This document shows positions 1 through 12,330 of a stretch of DNA of 52,069 nucleotides, in pieces (the stretch's first letter is position 1; each line of letters opens with the position of its first letter). The notes under the pieces were generated by a model. The model searched no databases. It saw only the letters and a program-made list of their open reading frames with translations, and was not told the DNA's origin. The position numbers were made by a program, and so were the translations under genes. The stretch comes from Entrophospora sp. SA101. Lineage: Eukaryota; Glomeromycota; Glomeromycetes; Entrophosporales; Entrophosporaceae. The stretch lies in contig CAUDNR010000102.1 in assembly GCA_958430865.1 (NCBI GenBank), positions 11,392 through 63,460 of the forward strand. The letters are read 5' to 3'.

Positions 1-276
1 ATAAATACTAATAATGCTATTGTTAAGAAATAATGATAACAAAAATAGCCAAATTAATAATAACAACAATAGGGTAATATATATCTTCTTGGTAGTTCAC
101 ATTAGTCAAAAAAAAAAATTTTTTAAAAAAATCATTTGACATCTGGTTATAAATTACATATCTTGGTAGTTTTAAGATTTATCTTTTTTTAATAAAACAA
201 AAAATTCAAACTATAATTAATTTAGAACTTTAATAATATATGTCAACTAGAATATTTTGAAATAATCCATCGTTTA
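1..276. other. AT-rich left flank, no gene seen
   Basis: Simple AT-rich sequence with TAA/TAATAA runs and no readable coding frame. The sequence changes at 277, where the first 7.9-kb repeat copy begins. Confidence 0.6.
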
Positions 277-362
277 ACCATATCGAACATTATTATACAA
301 TATTGTATATTATTATTACCAAATACAATGTTGTATATTATTATTACCAACTAGAATATTTT

Positions 363-756
363 TTGATGGTCGCACATTTAAATTTATATCTGACAATAAT
401 CAAGATTAGCACGAGAACATCATGTATCTGATGTGCGGAAAAGTAAAAAGGGCGTACTTGGCATCTTACAAATATTGTCCAAAAACTTGGAATCGTGGAA
501 CACCTTTAAACTCGAGGCCCATTTAGCCGATGAATGTCCCGGATGCCGTTATTCTATTTCTCATTTTTATTTGGATGAAATAAACAAAAAACAAAATGCC
601 CAAATTCTTTTGTCAAACTTTTATGAAAGCATTGTTCTAACTGGCCAAAGAAAAATCTCAAATGATTTTTCCCTTTGTCGTGTTCGTCACATGTGCCCCG
701 TTAGACGAATATTAATATTTTTTATGCTCCAAAATATTTTCGTCACCCAGCCTTGA
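363..756 (+). pseudogene. BED-type zinc-finger fragment of a hAT-like transposase (copy 1)
   Basis: The upstream frame reads DGRTFKFISDNNQD, stops, then continues through KYCPKTWNRGT. A frame change then gives LEAHLADECPGC followed by a polar stretch to a stop at 756. Read together, YKYCPKTWNRG and LEAHLADECPGC follow the layout of the BED zinc finger at the N-terminus of hAT-family transposases. The first zinc-binding Cys appears replaced by Tyr (SYKYC). There is at least one in-frame stop and one frameshift, and no catalytic domain follows. The open 107-codon frame at 433-756 starts at GTG and is not a plausible gene start. The family call is from motif recognition and is moderate. Confidence 0.5.
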
Positions 757-953
757 TGGTTATAAAAAAAATTATATTTATTAAAGAAAATTAATTATAT
801 GATTTCTTTATTTACTCTTTTTAAATCATTCATGATGCTCTTTCATCAACAAGAGTTCCACTTTCATTGACATTCGGGTATATAAGTATTGCTGATTGGG
901 AAAGAACATAATCGTGAAACCCCAGGGTTTATTGAAACTGGAAAATTCCTGTT

Positions 954-1575
954 AAAATATTGAACGAATCAATGAAATTCGAACCGCCTAATTTTGATTC
1001 GAATGCAAATCGTGCTTTGATCCGAACCTATAATAATAAATGATTCGATTTGACTTGGTTCGAAGCATATACCATATGAAATAATTTGAATTTAAAAGTT
1101 TCCTTTTGGGAATAGTGCAATGATTGCATTTGGCTTACCCATCTACGGTTGTGAAATGGTTCCACACTTTATTTTTTGTTTTTCTTTGAACATATTGTAC
1201 TATGCCTGTTGAAGAAGCAATTAATTGAAGAGGCATCACTTTCAACAATGCAATTATTTATCATTTTTATATTTATCATTTAAATTCAAAACAATGAATT
1301 GTGTAATTACTTTTTATTCATTATCATCGTTATTAATATCGATATGTGGAATTTCTATTCTTAATGCAAATTCCATATTCGAATTATTCGTTTTATTCGA
1401 GTAAACGTTCAATATATTTCGTTCGAATACTCAAATCCATAACGAATAAAAACAAATTATTCGAACAAACCTTATTAGAATAGAAACCCTATTAACATGA
1501 TATTAAAAGAAATTTAGAAATCCGAATCGAATCAAGTTTTTTCGGAATTCGATTCGTTCAGAGCCTTCCTTACTT
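954..1575. repeat. TTCGAA-rich dispersed repeat (copy 1; also 8879-9500)
   Basis: The heptamers ttcgaat and attcgaa recur through 954-1100 and 1370-1560. The stretch around 1428-1485 (caaatccataacgaat, then attattcgaacaaacctta) is clearly related to 23475-23535, at the right end of the minisatellite after the scaffold gap (caaattcataacgag, then aataatttgaataaaccctt). This suggests one repeat family present in both places. Confidence 0.5.
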
Positions 1576-2936
1576 GTTAACAGTTTTTCAAAATGCTGAA
1601 TTATTTAATAAAGAAATGGATTTTATTTTAATTGTTACTACTTTTACCCCGCGAAACTGAAAAATTATCGTTCAACCCAAAAATATTTTTCTTGGCAAAT
1701 ATAATAATTATTGACCTTTAGCACCTTCTTCACTTTTAATTGATTGATTTTGATTTTTGCTATTGGTTACAAAAAATGTAAGCATGGAAAAGTAAATAAA
1801 AACAAAAATTTTTTGAAAACCAATACTACAACTGTGTGACCTCTGTGAGTGACACATTGTTTGGTATGGCCCAAATGCAATTAATTGCACATTGCAGATT
1901 TTATTTAAAATTATTTATTATTGGTGTTGCTGTTTTTGAAATTGTTTCCGGTCACACTAATTTAAATTGACCTGTAAAGAATTGTGCTGCATAAATAGGA
2001 AATTAAAATGTATATAAGGGAGGATGGAAAAGATAATTTCAAGTGGAATCAAGTTAGTTTCAAAATAAATACAGAAATCTATACTGCTCTTGGGTAATCT
2101 AAACCTAGTCATCACGAATTTAAATGCTACAAACTCGATCATATTTTTAACATAGATAACATGAGCCAAGTTGTACTAAACCAGTGAAACGCTACCAGTT
2201 TTTTTTTTTTTTGGTGTAAATTGGTCGTTAAATTTAATAAAAAGAATCTTCCATAAACAATTAAATTAATCAATTTTGAGTTTTAATCGGTCCATACAAA
2301 ATAAAAACGTTTTTTTTGTTTTGTTATTAAACCCAAATATATCAAAATAATTTCAGCCATTCTTATTTGAAAATAAACGTACGCTACATGAAACATTGGA
2401 GTGCGGACATTTTCTGTTAATCTTTTTTTTTTTTTTTTTTTTCTTACATTATTAAAAATCAGTTAGCGAAATGGGAAAAAAAATTTTTTTTTTTTATAAT
2501 TTTCTAAAAAAATAAAATTGTTGGGGAAAATAATTTGTCAGAATTATTAATTAAAATTATGATCAAACACCCCTATGATTGTAATTCTGATACTTTAGCA
2601 GGAGGAAAAACCAAATCTGTAGATAATGTGGTTGATTAATAAAACATTCTTGGTTTTAGTGTTATCGTTAGGTTTTTACCATTTTATCGTATATGATTAT
2701 TAATTAGCATTTAAGGTTTCTCTATCAATTTTTAATGTTGCATGTGTGAAATTTATAATTAAAATTTTGGGTGTTTGGATATGAAATTCTGATTGGCTAA
2801 TTTGAATTTCATTTTCACGCACAACAACATTAACAATGAATGAAATTTTGTGTTACGCGATTTTTTAAACATTCATATTCACGTAACACCGGATTTCGGA
2901 TTTCGGATTTTCGCCCTTTTTAATTCTAGTATATAA

Positions 2937-2958
2937 TAGTATATATTAATATATACTA
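2937..2958. repeat. Perfect 22-bp AT palindrome
   Basis: The 22 bases from 2937 equal their own reverse complement (tagtatatat mirrored). A second copy lies at 10862-10883. It is AT-only apart from its ends, so chance in AT-rich DNA is possible. Confidence 0.6.
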
Positions 2959-3717
2959 AATTCGTTATTCTAGATTTCCATCCAATTTTGGCAGTCGTAT
3001 TAATCATCAATAAATCAATTGTTAAAGAAACAAAAGAAAGATGATTTTAATTATTTTCTTTCTCTTTTCTTGTCACTTTTCTTTTCTTGTAAATTATTTT
3101 ATTTTTTCCTTGTTGAATTAATTAATTCTGGTTGTTTTTTTTTTGTTTTACATGTTTCAATTTTGTTGCACCACAGGGAGTGAATTATTAAACAAAGGAG
3201 GGTAGATAATCTTACATATTAATCAAATAAATTAATGAATGATAGCGAAAAAGCCTCATTTTAATGTCTGCCAAATAATAGCAAAAAAGTCTCAATTTTA
3301 ATGGCTGCCAAACAAAGCTAAAAAAAATGGTATGAAACGAATTTTCCATGTTGTGTTTGTGTCATGACATTTTAATTGACTGACTTATTTAGTAATTTGT
3401 AAATTATTTGAAACAAACTGAATGATTGATTTCATTGATTTGTACGATAATAATATAATAAAATATGTAAATAATAATTTTAATTGTACTATGTTTATCA
3501 GAATTGTTCTTTTTTAATAAAAAAAAAAAAAATTAATTAATTTAATGACGTACAAGAATACAATTTTGTTCCATTATAAAAATTTTAATTATAAATATCA
3601 TGAATTTTACCCTCAAAGAAAAGTAAAAAAAAACTGTGAAGAAAATAAAAATCAAAAATAATAATTAATTAATAAATAAAAATAAATAAAACCTTTCATT
3701 CCTAAAATTATAATAAA

Positions 3718-4405
3718 ATGGCAAAAATATTTTTAATCGTTGCCTTGATCGCTTCCTTGGCTATTTCATGTATCGCCGCCGCCAATCTTGAGATTAAAGT
3801 TGGTTCAACATCCGCAACCCCAAATATCTTCGAACCCTCGACGGGTAATGTTATGACTGGTGACACTGTAAGTATTACTTTACATTAAAGCTAGCATTTT
3901 ATCTTTATTCAATCAATCAATCGATCAATCAATTAATTATCTTGTATTTATTATTATTATATATAGGTTACCTTTACATGGGTTGCTGGTAAACACAGTG
4001 TCTTTAGATCCGATGCAGCCAAGAGTTGTGTTAAATCAGCATCATTAAATGCGCGTAAGTATTTAAAACAAATCCAAATTATTATTATTATTTTAATTTT
4101 TTTTTCGTAAAATTTTAATCGTTTTCTTTTCTTTCTCTTTTCCTTCAATAGTTGACTCTGCTGGTGCCTTCACAGCTCCTAAAACATTCGTCTACACCGT
4201 CACTGAAACAACCGGCAAGATCTGGTTCTTCTGTGGTGTTGGTGATCATTGTGCAAATGGTATGTACGGTACCTTGACAGTTGGTGCTGCAAACACTACA
4301 GCTGCTCCACCAGAATCTCCAAAATCTGCCGCATTCAAAGTTAACAGCAATATTGTTGCTGCTGCCTCCATGGCCGCCATTGGTGCAATTGGTTTATTAT
4401 TGTAA
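3718..4405 (+). CDS. Secreted phytocyanin-like cupredoxin, GPI-anchored (copy 1)
   Basis: Three exons (3718-3867, 3967-4054, 4152-4405) with GTAAGT donors and AG acceptors give 163 residues in consistent phase. Residues 1-21 form a signal peptide (MAKIFLIVALIASLAISC). The mature part has a type-1 copper site: His60 (AGKHSV), Cys107 (WFFCGVGDH), His112 and Met117, with the family spacing Cys-x4-His-x4-Met. Cys71 and Cys113 could form the phytocyanin disulfide. A Pro/Ala linker and a hydrophobic C-terminus (NIVAAASMAAIGAIGLLL) suggest a GPI anchor. The protein probably acts at the plasma membrane or wall as a small blue-copper electron carrier or copper binder; partners are unknown. Codon use is GC-richer than the surroundings, typical of an expressed gene. 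The start is the only ATG before the signal peptide. Confidence 0.88.
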
Positions 4406-5897
4406 ACAACAACAATTTTTATAAATAAATATAAATATAAACAAATTTACATTTAATATTCTTCTAATCATAATAAATAATATTAGACTAATCTTTTTTT
4501 ATACAAAATATATATAAATATGCATTTTTTGTATTTAATTTTTTATTTATTATTTTTTGAAAAAGAGGTGGTTAATAAAAAGTTTATTTAATATTAAAAC
4601 AACTATAATGCTTTTATTATATGTGGTGGTTTTCTGAAAAAATTCCCATTTGAATTTGCGCTATATAAGAATACTATATAATCCATAATAATAAACGCAA
4701 CCAATAAATTCAAGATCTGCTACTTTAAATTTTTTATTTAATTGACATCAAAACAAGGCAACATAATTCTGACTTGTGTTTGAAAAATGTTACCAATTCA
4801 TTGGTAAAAAAAAAAAAAACTGAGAGATCCTTCAATAATAATCAATTGCTAAATTTTTATTTTTGTTTAAAAAACCAAATAATATAGAAATATTTAATAC
4901 TTTTTTTCTCTACCAATAAATAATTTAATAAAGTGCATACTTTTTCAACAGTGAACTTTTTCGTGGGTTGTTAATTGGACTTGTCCTTGGCTTCTTACTT
5001 CATTATAAACCAACTACACATGATATGATAATAAAACAAAAATTCGATGAAATAATCAAATAAATCAAAACAACCCCCCACTAGTGGGTTAACCAGGAAA
5101 AGAAAAGATTGATGGAAAAGGAAGATGAAGAAAGAAAAATTAGTAATGATATTTGCTTTAATTGATAAGATAATAATAATATATTCGCACCAGAGTAATC
5201 AAAGAATACGTAAATACTCATCAATGGCTTTGGGTCTAAATATTTTCCTCCCGTGAAATTGCTCTGGTGGTTTTTATCTTGTATGCATAAATTAAAATCA
5301 TAATGTATTTTTCTCTTGGTTCAAAATAAATAAAGCTATCTTATTTTGTTGCTATTTAATTATTTCTTAATGTGGAATACCTTTGTTTCTATTACAATGT
5401 TCATTATGATTTTGCAATGCGTTTGATGTGCATCGCTAAGGCAATAACAATACTAAGATCGTGCAGAAATGAAACTTTTAAGTAACTAATTTTGAAGACA
5501 AGTAAAAATGAGAGAATTTGGTAAAGTTAGTTAAGATCCTTTTCATGTAGGACAAGGTTTCCATTGCCTTGTCGCTCAAGTTATAGTAGAAAATTTTAGT
5601 GGTCAAGTCTTTACTTGATTCCTTTTTTTTTTGTGTGTGTCCCATTGTAGAATTCCTTTCCAAATGAATAAATCTGACATTTATCACATGTACCATATTT
5701 AATAAAATCTTCCTTCTACCACTTCTACCAAACATACTATCAATTCCATAGAATTTTTATAGAGTAGATGATTGTAACATGAGGCTTTGAACAAGTGAGA
5801 GGCTTTAACAGTCTCTTTAACAACAACACAATTTCAATAAACCTCAGGGCCACGCGTCACCTATTTCAGGTTAGCCTCCGTAAACCAAATGAGAACG

Positions 5898-6041
5898 TTA
5901 TTTTTTAAATAATTGAGCCCTGAAGTAATTTTCTTCAATACCTGTTAAATTTCCAACAATCAAATATCGCATATTGTGTTGTTTTTGATGTTCCCAGATT
6001 TGTCTAAAGGCTGCTTTCCCATTTTCAATGGTTATGTACTT
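5898..6041 (-). pseudogene. Coding-like fragment, unrecognised (also 13823-13966)
   Basis: On the minus strand a 47-codon frame reads KYITIENGKAAFRQIWEHQK, continues through NMRYLIVGNLTGIEENYF, and stops at 5898. Its mixed composition is protein-like and unlike the AT noise around it. It has no start codon and follows a poly-A tract, so it is either an orphaned exon or a relic. I do not recognise the family. Confidence 0.3.
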
Positions 6042-6807
6042 TTTTTTTTTACCAACACCTTATAATTAATTAATTATTATTATAATAATTATGCAAAACA
6101 AGCATACCAATCAATCAATCAATCAATCATTTATTATTATGATAAAGAATCTCATGGAGGTAAACATAACCGTCTAATGTAGAAGAATGTAGAAAACAAG
6201 ATAAATTTCACTCCATATTTTGATTTATAATATCAATAAGGCTATTTCATAAAAAAAAAATAAGGTATTAATATCTCTAGTTATTAATAAATAACACATC
6301 TTCCTCGGAACCCATGCCAAAATAATACTTCTAATAAGATTAATATGTTTATTAATGAATGCCTAGTTCTTTTTCCCTTTCTAAAATTTCAATGTATTGT
6401 GGGAATATACAAGTAGTTGCCTAATTTGGATATCTTATTCTTTACTTAATTCGGAAAGATCATTAGGTAATCGAAACATTTGGTGGTTGGAAGAATCCAC
6501 TAATAAATAAAAAGATCAAAAAATAAAAATAAAAACAATTAATGAGTAGTACTGGGAGGACCAGAACAGAAAAACCCCGTTTTGCAATGATGCTAGAAAT
6601 AGGAATGTCCAACTTTTAAGAAAGAATTAAAAAAATGTATCGTGCTATACGAGCACTATCATATAATTTGTATGTTAATAATAAAATAATCAACATTATA
6701 TCAGATGCACATATATTCACAATATTTATTACATAATTTACATATGGACATGTATCCATGGCAATAATAAATGTATATGAAATAATGTTAAAAATAATAT
6801 TTTGCCG

Positions 6808-6830
6808 AATGTTGTAATCATTACAACATT
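6808..6830. repeat. Perfect 11-bp inverted repeat with 1-nt loop
   Basis: aatgttgtaat, c, attacaacatt. It could form a tight hairpin or act as a dyad protein-binding site. An identical copy lies at 14733-14755. Confidence 0.7.
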
Positions 6831-7060
6831 TAATCGAAGGATTTGGCTTTAGATTATTTTAATATGATGATAAATATAAATACAAGTTTAATTTATATTT
6901 GGAGTAATTTTTTTGTTCTTTTATTATTATTATTTTATTTTGAATGAATATAGTAATAGTAAACTTGCCGCAAATTTTATTATAAAGACCTTAAAAGATT
7001 ACATAATATGTAATAATTCATTTCTTGTTATATACAGATATCTATGTCTATTATATTTAT

Positions 7061-8201
7061 TTAAAAATAGGAAATTGACAGAATAAGAAGGAAGGTATTA
7101 AAACTACTGAATTGATTAGACATCATCGGTCTGCATAATGTACTAATTAAAGTTACTTCATCTAATGCTTCTCTCTGCAACTTCACGCCATTATCTTCTT
7201 TTTTTAATCTAGTACAGAAGACACGTGAGCATCCAACATGATAAAAGCTCAATATTATTTTCTCTATTCTTTGCCAACACAATGACATTAGACTTTCCCC
7301 CATACGTTCCTCACTGATCCCAAGATTTCTTCAGAGCCTTGCTCGCCAGACTCTGGCGCTCTGCCCTGTAGTCAATGAAGAAATATGGTATAAATAATTC
7401 GGTTTTTCATGACAATTTTTATCAGCTATATGTCTTCTTATGCACTCAAGAAGATAATGCCATTCCAGACTTCTCAAAGTAAAGGAACCATGACATCCGT
7501 AGTATAAGTCCCTTCACTTTGTTCGCTCCAGGATGAACCACTTGAGAGCTTTTAACTACTCCATATCTCACCACTGGTTAATATATATTGGGAAGTTATC
7601 CTATAACCATTTACACAAAGATAAATACTTGATAATTACTTACAGTATGCTTAAGATACGTTCCGCTATTTTACTAGCTCGAATTCATACTCTTTCCATT
7701 CAATATTGTGTAAAATACACCCCATATCTCTTGAAGCATATGAATCCTTCACAAACTCGTTGCATATAGACTCGACTGGATTGGGGAGAAGGGTTTTCAT
7801 ATCTTCACATGGTTTCTAGTATTGAATGTAAATATTAATATATAAACTAAGCTTACTCCTAAATTGTTCTTACCATAAATCTATGCCTCTGCTTACCCTT
7901 CAAGATATTCACTATCACCGAGTCATCACTGATCATCATATTAGCTTCTGGATCTTTCCATGTAAGGACAATTTTTTCTAAAGATTTATATCTGTACTCA
8001 CGGATGCTAAATATAAAATTGTTATCCAAGTTTTTTTCAAAGTGATATTTTACAAAAATTCAAAATAATCTAACCTATCTCGAGCTTTAACTTCAACTTA
8101 TTAAAAATTTCTTACATCTATAATCTGGATCCAATTCCTTGTCCTAAATGTTTGTTAGCATTTTTAATATTAATATTATTTAAAAATATCTTTATCATAT
8201 T
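7061..8201 (-). pseudogene. Lineage-specific protein, decayed and 5'-truncated (copy 1)
   Basis: Reading the minus strand from 8201 down: an exon ending at 7874 contains NFIFSIREYRYKSLEKIVL and ISDDSVIVNILKGKQRHRF; a GTAAGA donor joins in phase 0 to 7815-7666 (KPCEDMKTLLPNPVESICNE to ELVK, stop). Further down are SEGTYTTDVMVPLL (then a stop), RAERQSLASKALKKSWDQ (then a stop), and CSRVFCTRLKKEDNGVKL to 7061. These blocks resemble, from memory, a large glomeromycete-specific family of unknown function, and appear in the expected order with several breaks. The duplication junction at 8202 removes everything upstream. The plus-strand frame at 7533-7769 is a shadow. Confidence 0.5.
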
Positions 8202-8287
8202 ACCATATCGAACATTATTATACAATATTGTATATTATTATTACCAAATACAATGTTGTATATTATTATTACCAACTAGAATATTTT

Positions 8288-8681
8288 TTGATGGTCGCAC
8301 ATTTAAATTTATATCTGACAATAATCAAGATTAGCACGAGAACATCATGTATCTGATGTGCGGAAAAGTAAAAAGGGCGTACTTGGCATCTTACAAATAT
8401 TGTCCAAAAACTTGGAATCGTGGAACACCTTTAAACTCGAGGCCCATTTAGCCGATGAATGTCCCGGATGCCGTTATTCTATTTCTCATTTTTATTTGGA
8501 TGAAATAAACAAAAAACAAAATGCCCAAATTCTTTTGTCAAACTTTTATGAAAGCATTGTTCTAACTGGCCAAAGAAAAATCTCAAATGATTTTTCCCTT
8601 TGTCGTGTTCGTCACATGTGCCCCGTTAGACGAATATTAATATTTTTTATGCTCCAAAATATTTTCGTCACCCAGCCTTGA
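8288..8681 (+). pseudogene. BED-type zinc-finger fragment of a hAT-like transposase (copy 2)
   Basis: Identical to 363-756, same stop and frameshift. Here a fortuitous frame from 8152 runs across the duplication junction into the DGRTFKF segment; that fusion exists only because of the junction. Confidence 0.5.
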
Positions 8682-11642
8682 TGGTTATAAAAAAAATTAT
8701 ATTTATTAAAGAAAATTAATTATATGATTTCTTTATTTACTCTTTTTAAATCATTCATGATGCTCTTTCATCAACAAGAGTTCCACTTTCATTGACATTC
8801 GGGTATATAAGTATTGCTGATTGGGAAAGAACATAATCGTGAAACCCCAGGGTTTATTGAAACTGGAAAATTCCTGTTAAAATATTGAACGAATCAATGA
8901 AATTCGAACCGCCTAATTTTGATTCGAATGCAAATCGTGCTTTGATCCGAACCTATAATAATAAATGATTCGATTTGACTTGGTTCGAAGCATATACCAT
9001 ATGAAATAATTTGAATTTAAAAGTTTCCTTTTGGGAATAGTGCAATGATTGCATTTGGCTTACCCATCTACGGTTGTGAAATGGTTCCACACTTTATTTT
9101 TTGTTTTTCTTTGAACATATTGTACTATGCCTGTTGAAGAAGCAATTAATTGAAGAGGCATCACTTTCAACAATGCAATTATTTATCATTTTTATATTTA
9201 TCATTTAAATTCAAAACAATGAATTGTGTAATTACTTTTTATTCATTATCATCGTTATTAATATCGATATGTGGAATTTCTATTCTTAATGCAAATTCCA
9301 TATTCGAATTATTCGTTTTATTCGAGTAAACGTTCAATATATTTCGTTCGAATACTCAAATCCATAACGAATAAAAACAAATTATTCGAACAAACCTTAT
9401 TAGAATAGAAACCCTATTAACATGATATTAAAAGAAATTTAGAAATCCGAATCGAATCAAGTTTTTTCGGAATTCGATTCGTTCAGAGCCTTCCTTACTT
9501 GTTAACAGTTTTTCAAAATGCTGAATTATTTAATAAAGAAATGGATTTTATTTTAATTGTTACTACTTTTACCCCGCGAAACTGAAAAATTATCGTTCAA
9601 CCCAAAAATATTTTTCTTGGCAAATATAATAATTATTGACCTTTAGCACCTTCTTCACTTTTAATTGATTGATTTTGATTTTTGCTATTGGTTACAAAAA
9701 ATGTAAGCATGGAAAAGTAAATAAAAACAAAAATTTTTTGAAAACCAATACTACAACTGTGTGACCTCTGTGAGTGACACATTGTTTGGTATGGCCCAAA
9801 TGCAATTAATTGCACATTGCAGATTTTATTTAAAATTATTTATTATTGGTGTTGCTGTTTTTGAAATTGTTTCCGGTCACACTAATTTAAATTGACCTGT
9901 AAAGAATTGTGCTGCATAAATAGGAAATTAAAATGTATATAAGGGAGGATGGAAAAGATAATTTCAAGTGGAATCAAGTTAGTTTCAAAATAAATACAGA
10001 AATCTATACTGCTCTTGGGTAATCTAAACCTAGTCATCACGAATTTAAATGCTACAAACTCGATCATATTTTTAACATAGATAACATGAGCCAAGTTGTA
10101 CTAAACCAGTGAAACGCTACCAGTTTTTTTTTTTTTTGGTGTAAATTGGTCGTTAAATTTAATAAAAAGAATCTTCCATAAACAATTAAATTAATCAATT
10201 TTGAGTTTTAATCGGTCCATACAAAATAAAAACGTTTTTTTTGTTTTGTTATTAAACCCAAATATATCAAAATAATTTCAGCCATTCTTATTTGAAAATA
10301 AACGTACGCTACATGAAACATTGGAGTGCGGACATTTTCTGTTAATCTTTTTTTTTTTTTTTTTTTTCTTACATTATTAAAAATCAGTTAGCGAAATGGG
10401 AAAAAAAATTTTTTTTTTTTATAATTTTCTAAAAAAATAAAATTGTTGGGGAAAATAATTTGTCAGAATTATTAATTAAAATTATGATCAAACACCCCTA
10501 TGATTGTAATTCTGATACTTTAGCAGGAGGAAAAACCAAATCTGTAGATAATGTGGTTGATTAATAAAACATTCTTGGTTTTAGTGTTATCGTTAGGTTT
10601 TTACCATTTTATCGTATATGATTATTAATTAGCATTTAAGGTTTCTCTATCAATTTTTAATGTTGCATGTGTGAAATTTATAATTAAAATTTTGGGTGTT
10701 TGGATATGAAATTCTGATTGGCTAATTTGAATTTCATTTTCACGCACAACAACATTAACAATGAATGAAATTTTGTGTTACGCGATTTTTTAAACATTCA
10801 TATTCACGTAACACCGGATTTCGGATTTCGGATTTTCGCCCTTTTTAATTCTAGTATATAATAGTATATATTAATATATACTAAATTCGTTATTCTAGAT
10901 TTCCATCCAATTTTGGCAGTCGTATTAATCATCAATAAATCAATTGTTAAAGAAACAAAAGAAAGATGATTTTAATTATTTTCTTTCTCTTTTCTTGTCA
11001 CTTTTCTTTTCTTGTAAATTATTTTATTTTTTCCTTGTTGAATTAATTAATTCTGGTTGTTTTTTTTTTGTTTTACATGTTTCAATTTTGTTGCACCACA
11101 GGGAGTGAATTATTAAACAAAGGAGGGTAGATAATCTTACATATTAATCAAATAAATTAATGAATGATAGCGAAAAAGCCTCATTTTAATGTCTGCCAAA
11201 TAATAGCAAAAAAGTCTCAATTTTAATGGCTGCCAAACAAAGCTAAAAAAAATGGTATGAAACGAATTTTCCATGTTGTGTTTGTGTCATGACATTTTAA
11301 TTGACTGACTTATTTAGTAATTTGTAAATTATTTGAAACAAACTGAATGATTGATTTCATTGATTTGTACGATAATAATATAATAAAATATGTAAATAAT
11401 AATTTTAATTGTACTATGTTTATCAGAATTGTTCTTTTTTAATAAAAAAAAAAAAAATTAATTAATTTAATGACGTACAAGAATACAATTTTGTTCCATT
11501 ATAAAAATTTTAATTATAAATATCATGAATTTTACCCTCAAAGAAAAGTAAAAAAAAACTGTGAAGAAAATAAAAATCAAAAATAATAATTAATTAATAA
11601 ATAAAAATAAATAAAACCTTTCATTCCTAAAATTATAATAAA

Positions 11643-12330
11643 ATGGCAAAAATATTTTTAATCGTTGCCTTGATCGCTTCCTTGGCTATTTCATGTATCG
11701 CCGCCGCCAATCTTGAGATTAAAGTTGGTTCAACATCCGCAACCCCAAATATCTTCGAACCCTCGACGGGTAATGTTATGACTGGTGACACTGTAAGTAT
11801 TACTTTACATTAAAGCTAGCATTTTATCTTTATTCAATCAATCAATCGATCAATCAATTAATTATCTTGTATTTATTATTATTATATATAGGTTACCTTT
11901 ACATGGGTTGCTGGTAAACACAGTGTCTTTAGATCCGATGCAGCCAAGAGTTGTGTTAAATCAGCATCATTAAATGCGCGTAAGTATTTAAAACAAATCC
12001 AAATTATTATTATTATTTTAATTTTTTTTTCGTAAAATTTTAATCGTTTTCTTTTCTTTCTCTTTTCCTTCAATAGTTGACTCTGCTGGTGCCTTCACAG
12101 CTCCTAAAACATTCGTCTACACCGTCACTGAAACAACCGGCAAGATCTGGTTCTTCTGTGGTGTTGGTGATCATTGTGCAAATGGTATGTACGGTACCTT
12201 GACAGTTGGTGCTGCAAACACTACAGCTGCTCCACCAGAATCTCCAAAATCTGCCGCATTCAAAGTTAACAGCAATATTGTTGCTGCTGCCTCCATGGCC
12301 GCCATTGGTGCAATTGGTTTATTATTGTAA
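11643..12330 (+). CDS. Secreted phytocyanin-like cupredoxin, GPI-anchored (copy 2)
   Basis: Base-for-base repeat of the gene at 3718-4405 (exons 11643-11792, 11892-11979, 12077-12330), coding the same 163 residues with the same copper ligands. If the tandem duplication is real, both copies carry identical upstream DNA back to the hAT relic, so dosage should double. Confidence 0.88.

Larger units (their letters stand above)
757..3717. other. Intergenic, AT-rich; cupredoxin upstream region
   Basis: No convincing gene. It contains a TTCGAA-rich dispersed repeat (954-1575), a segment from about 2767 related to one near 33549, a perfect 22-bp palindrome at 2937-2958, and long T and A runs (2423-2442 is 20 T). 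Two short minus-strand frames at 1708-1890 and 1957-2169 have AT-driven composition and no recognisable motif, so I leave them out. The counterpart in copy 2 is 8682-11642. Confidence 0.5.
4406..7060. other. Intergenic with coding-like scraps
   Basis: No complete gene. A minus-strand open frame at 5478-5735 shows no recognisable domain. In another minus frame the same DNA reads KYGTCDKCQIYSFGKEF, loosely like the Cys-x2-Cys start of the kinase family, so a very old relic is possible. An 11-bp inverted repeat with a 1-nt loop sits at 6808-6830. The remainder is AT-rich, including (TCAA)n at 6109-6128. Copy 2 counterpart: 12331-14985. Confidence 0.45.
277..8201 (+). repeat. Tandem segmental duplication, copy 1 (7,925 bp)
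   Basis: Positions 277-8201 recur at 8202-16126 with a constant offset of 7,925. Every stretch compared matched, including a 20-T homopolymer (2423-2442 and its counterpart), so no indel separates the copies. The 7-mer accatat lies at the left edge (277-283), the junction (8202-8208) and the right edge (16127-16133). The base before 277 (a) differs from the base before 8202 (t). This is the signature of a direct duplication through 7-bp microhomology. Perfect identity means either a very recent event or duplication during assembly. Confidence 0.93.

Noticed and set aside
8152..8334. 60-codon frame across the duplication junction as a new fusion gene
   Set aside because: It is AT-driven up to the junction, then enters an already broken transposase frame with a stop.
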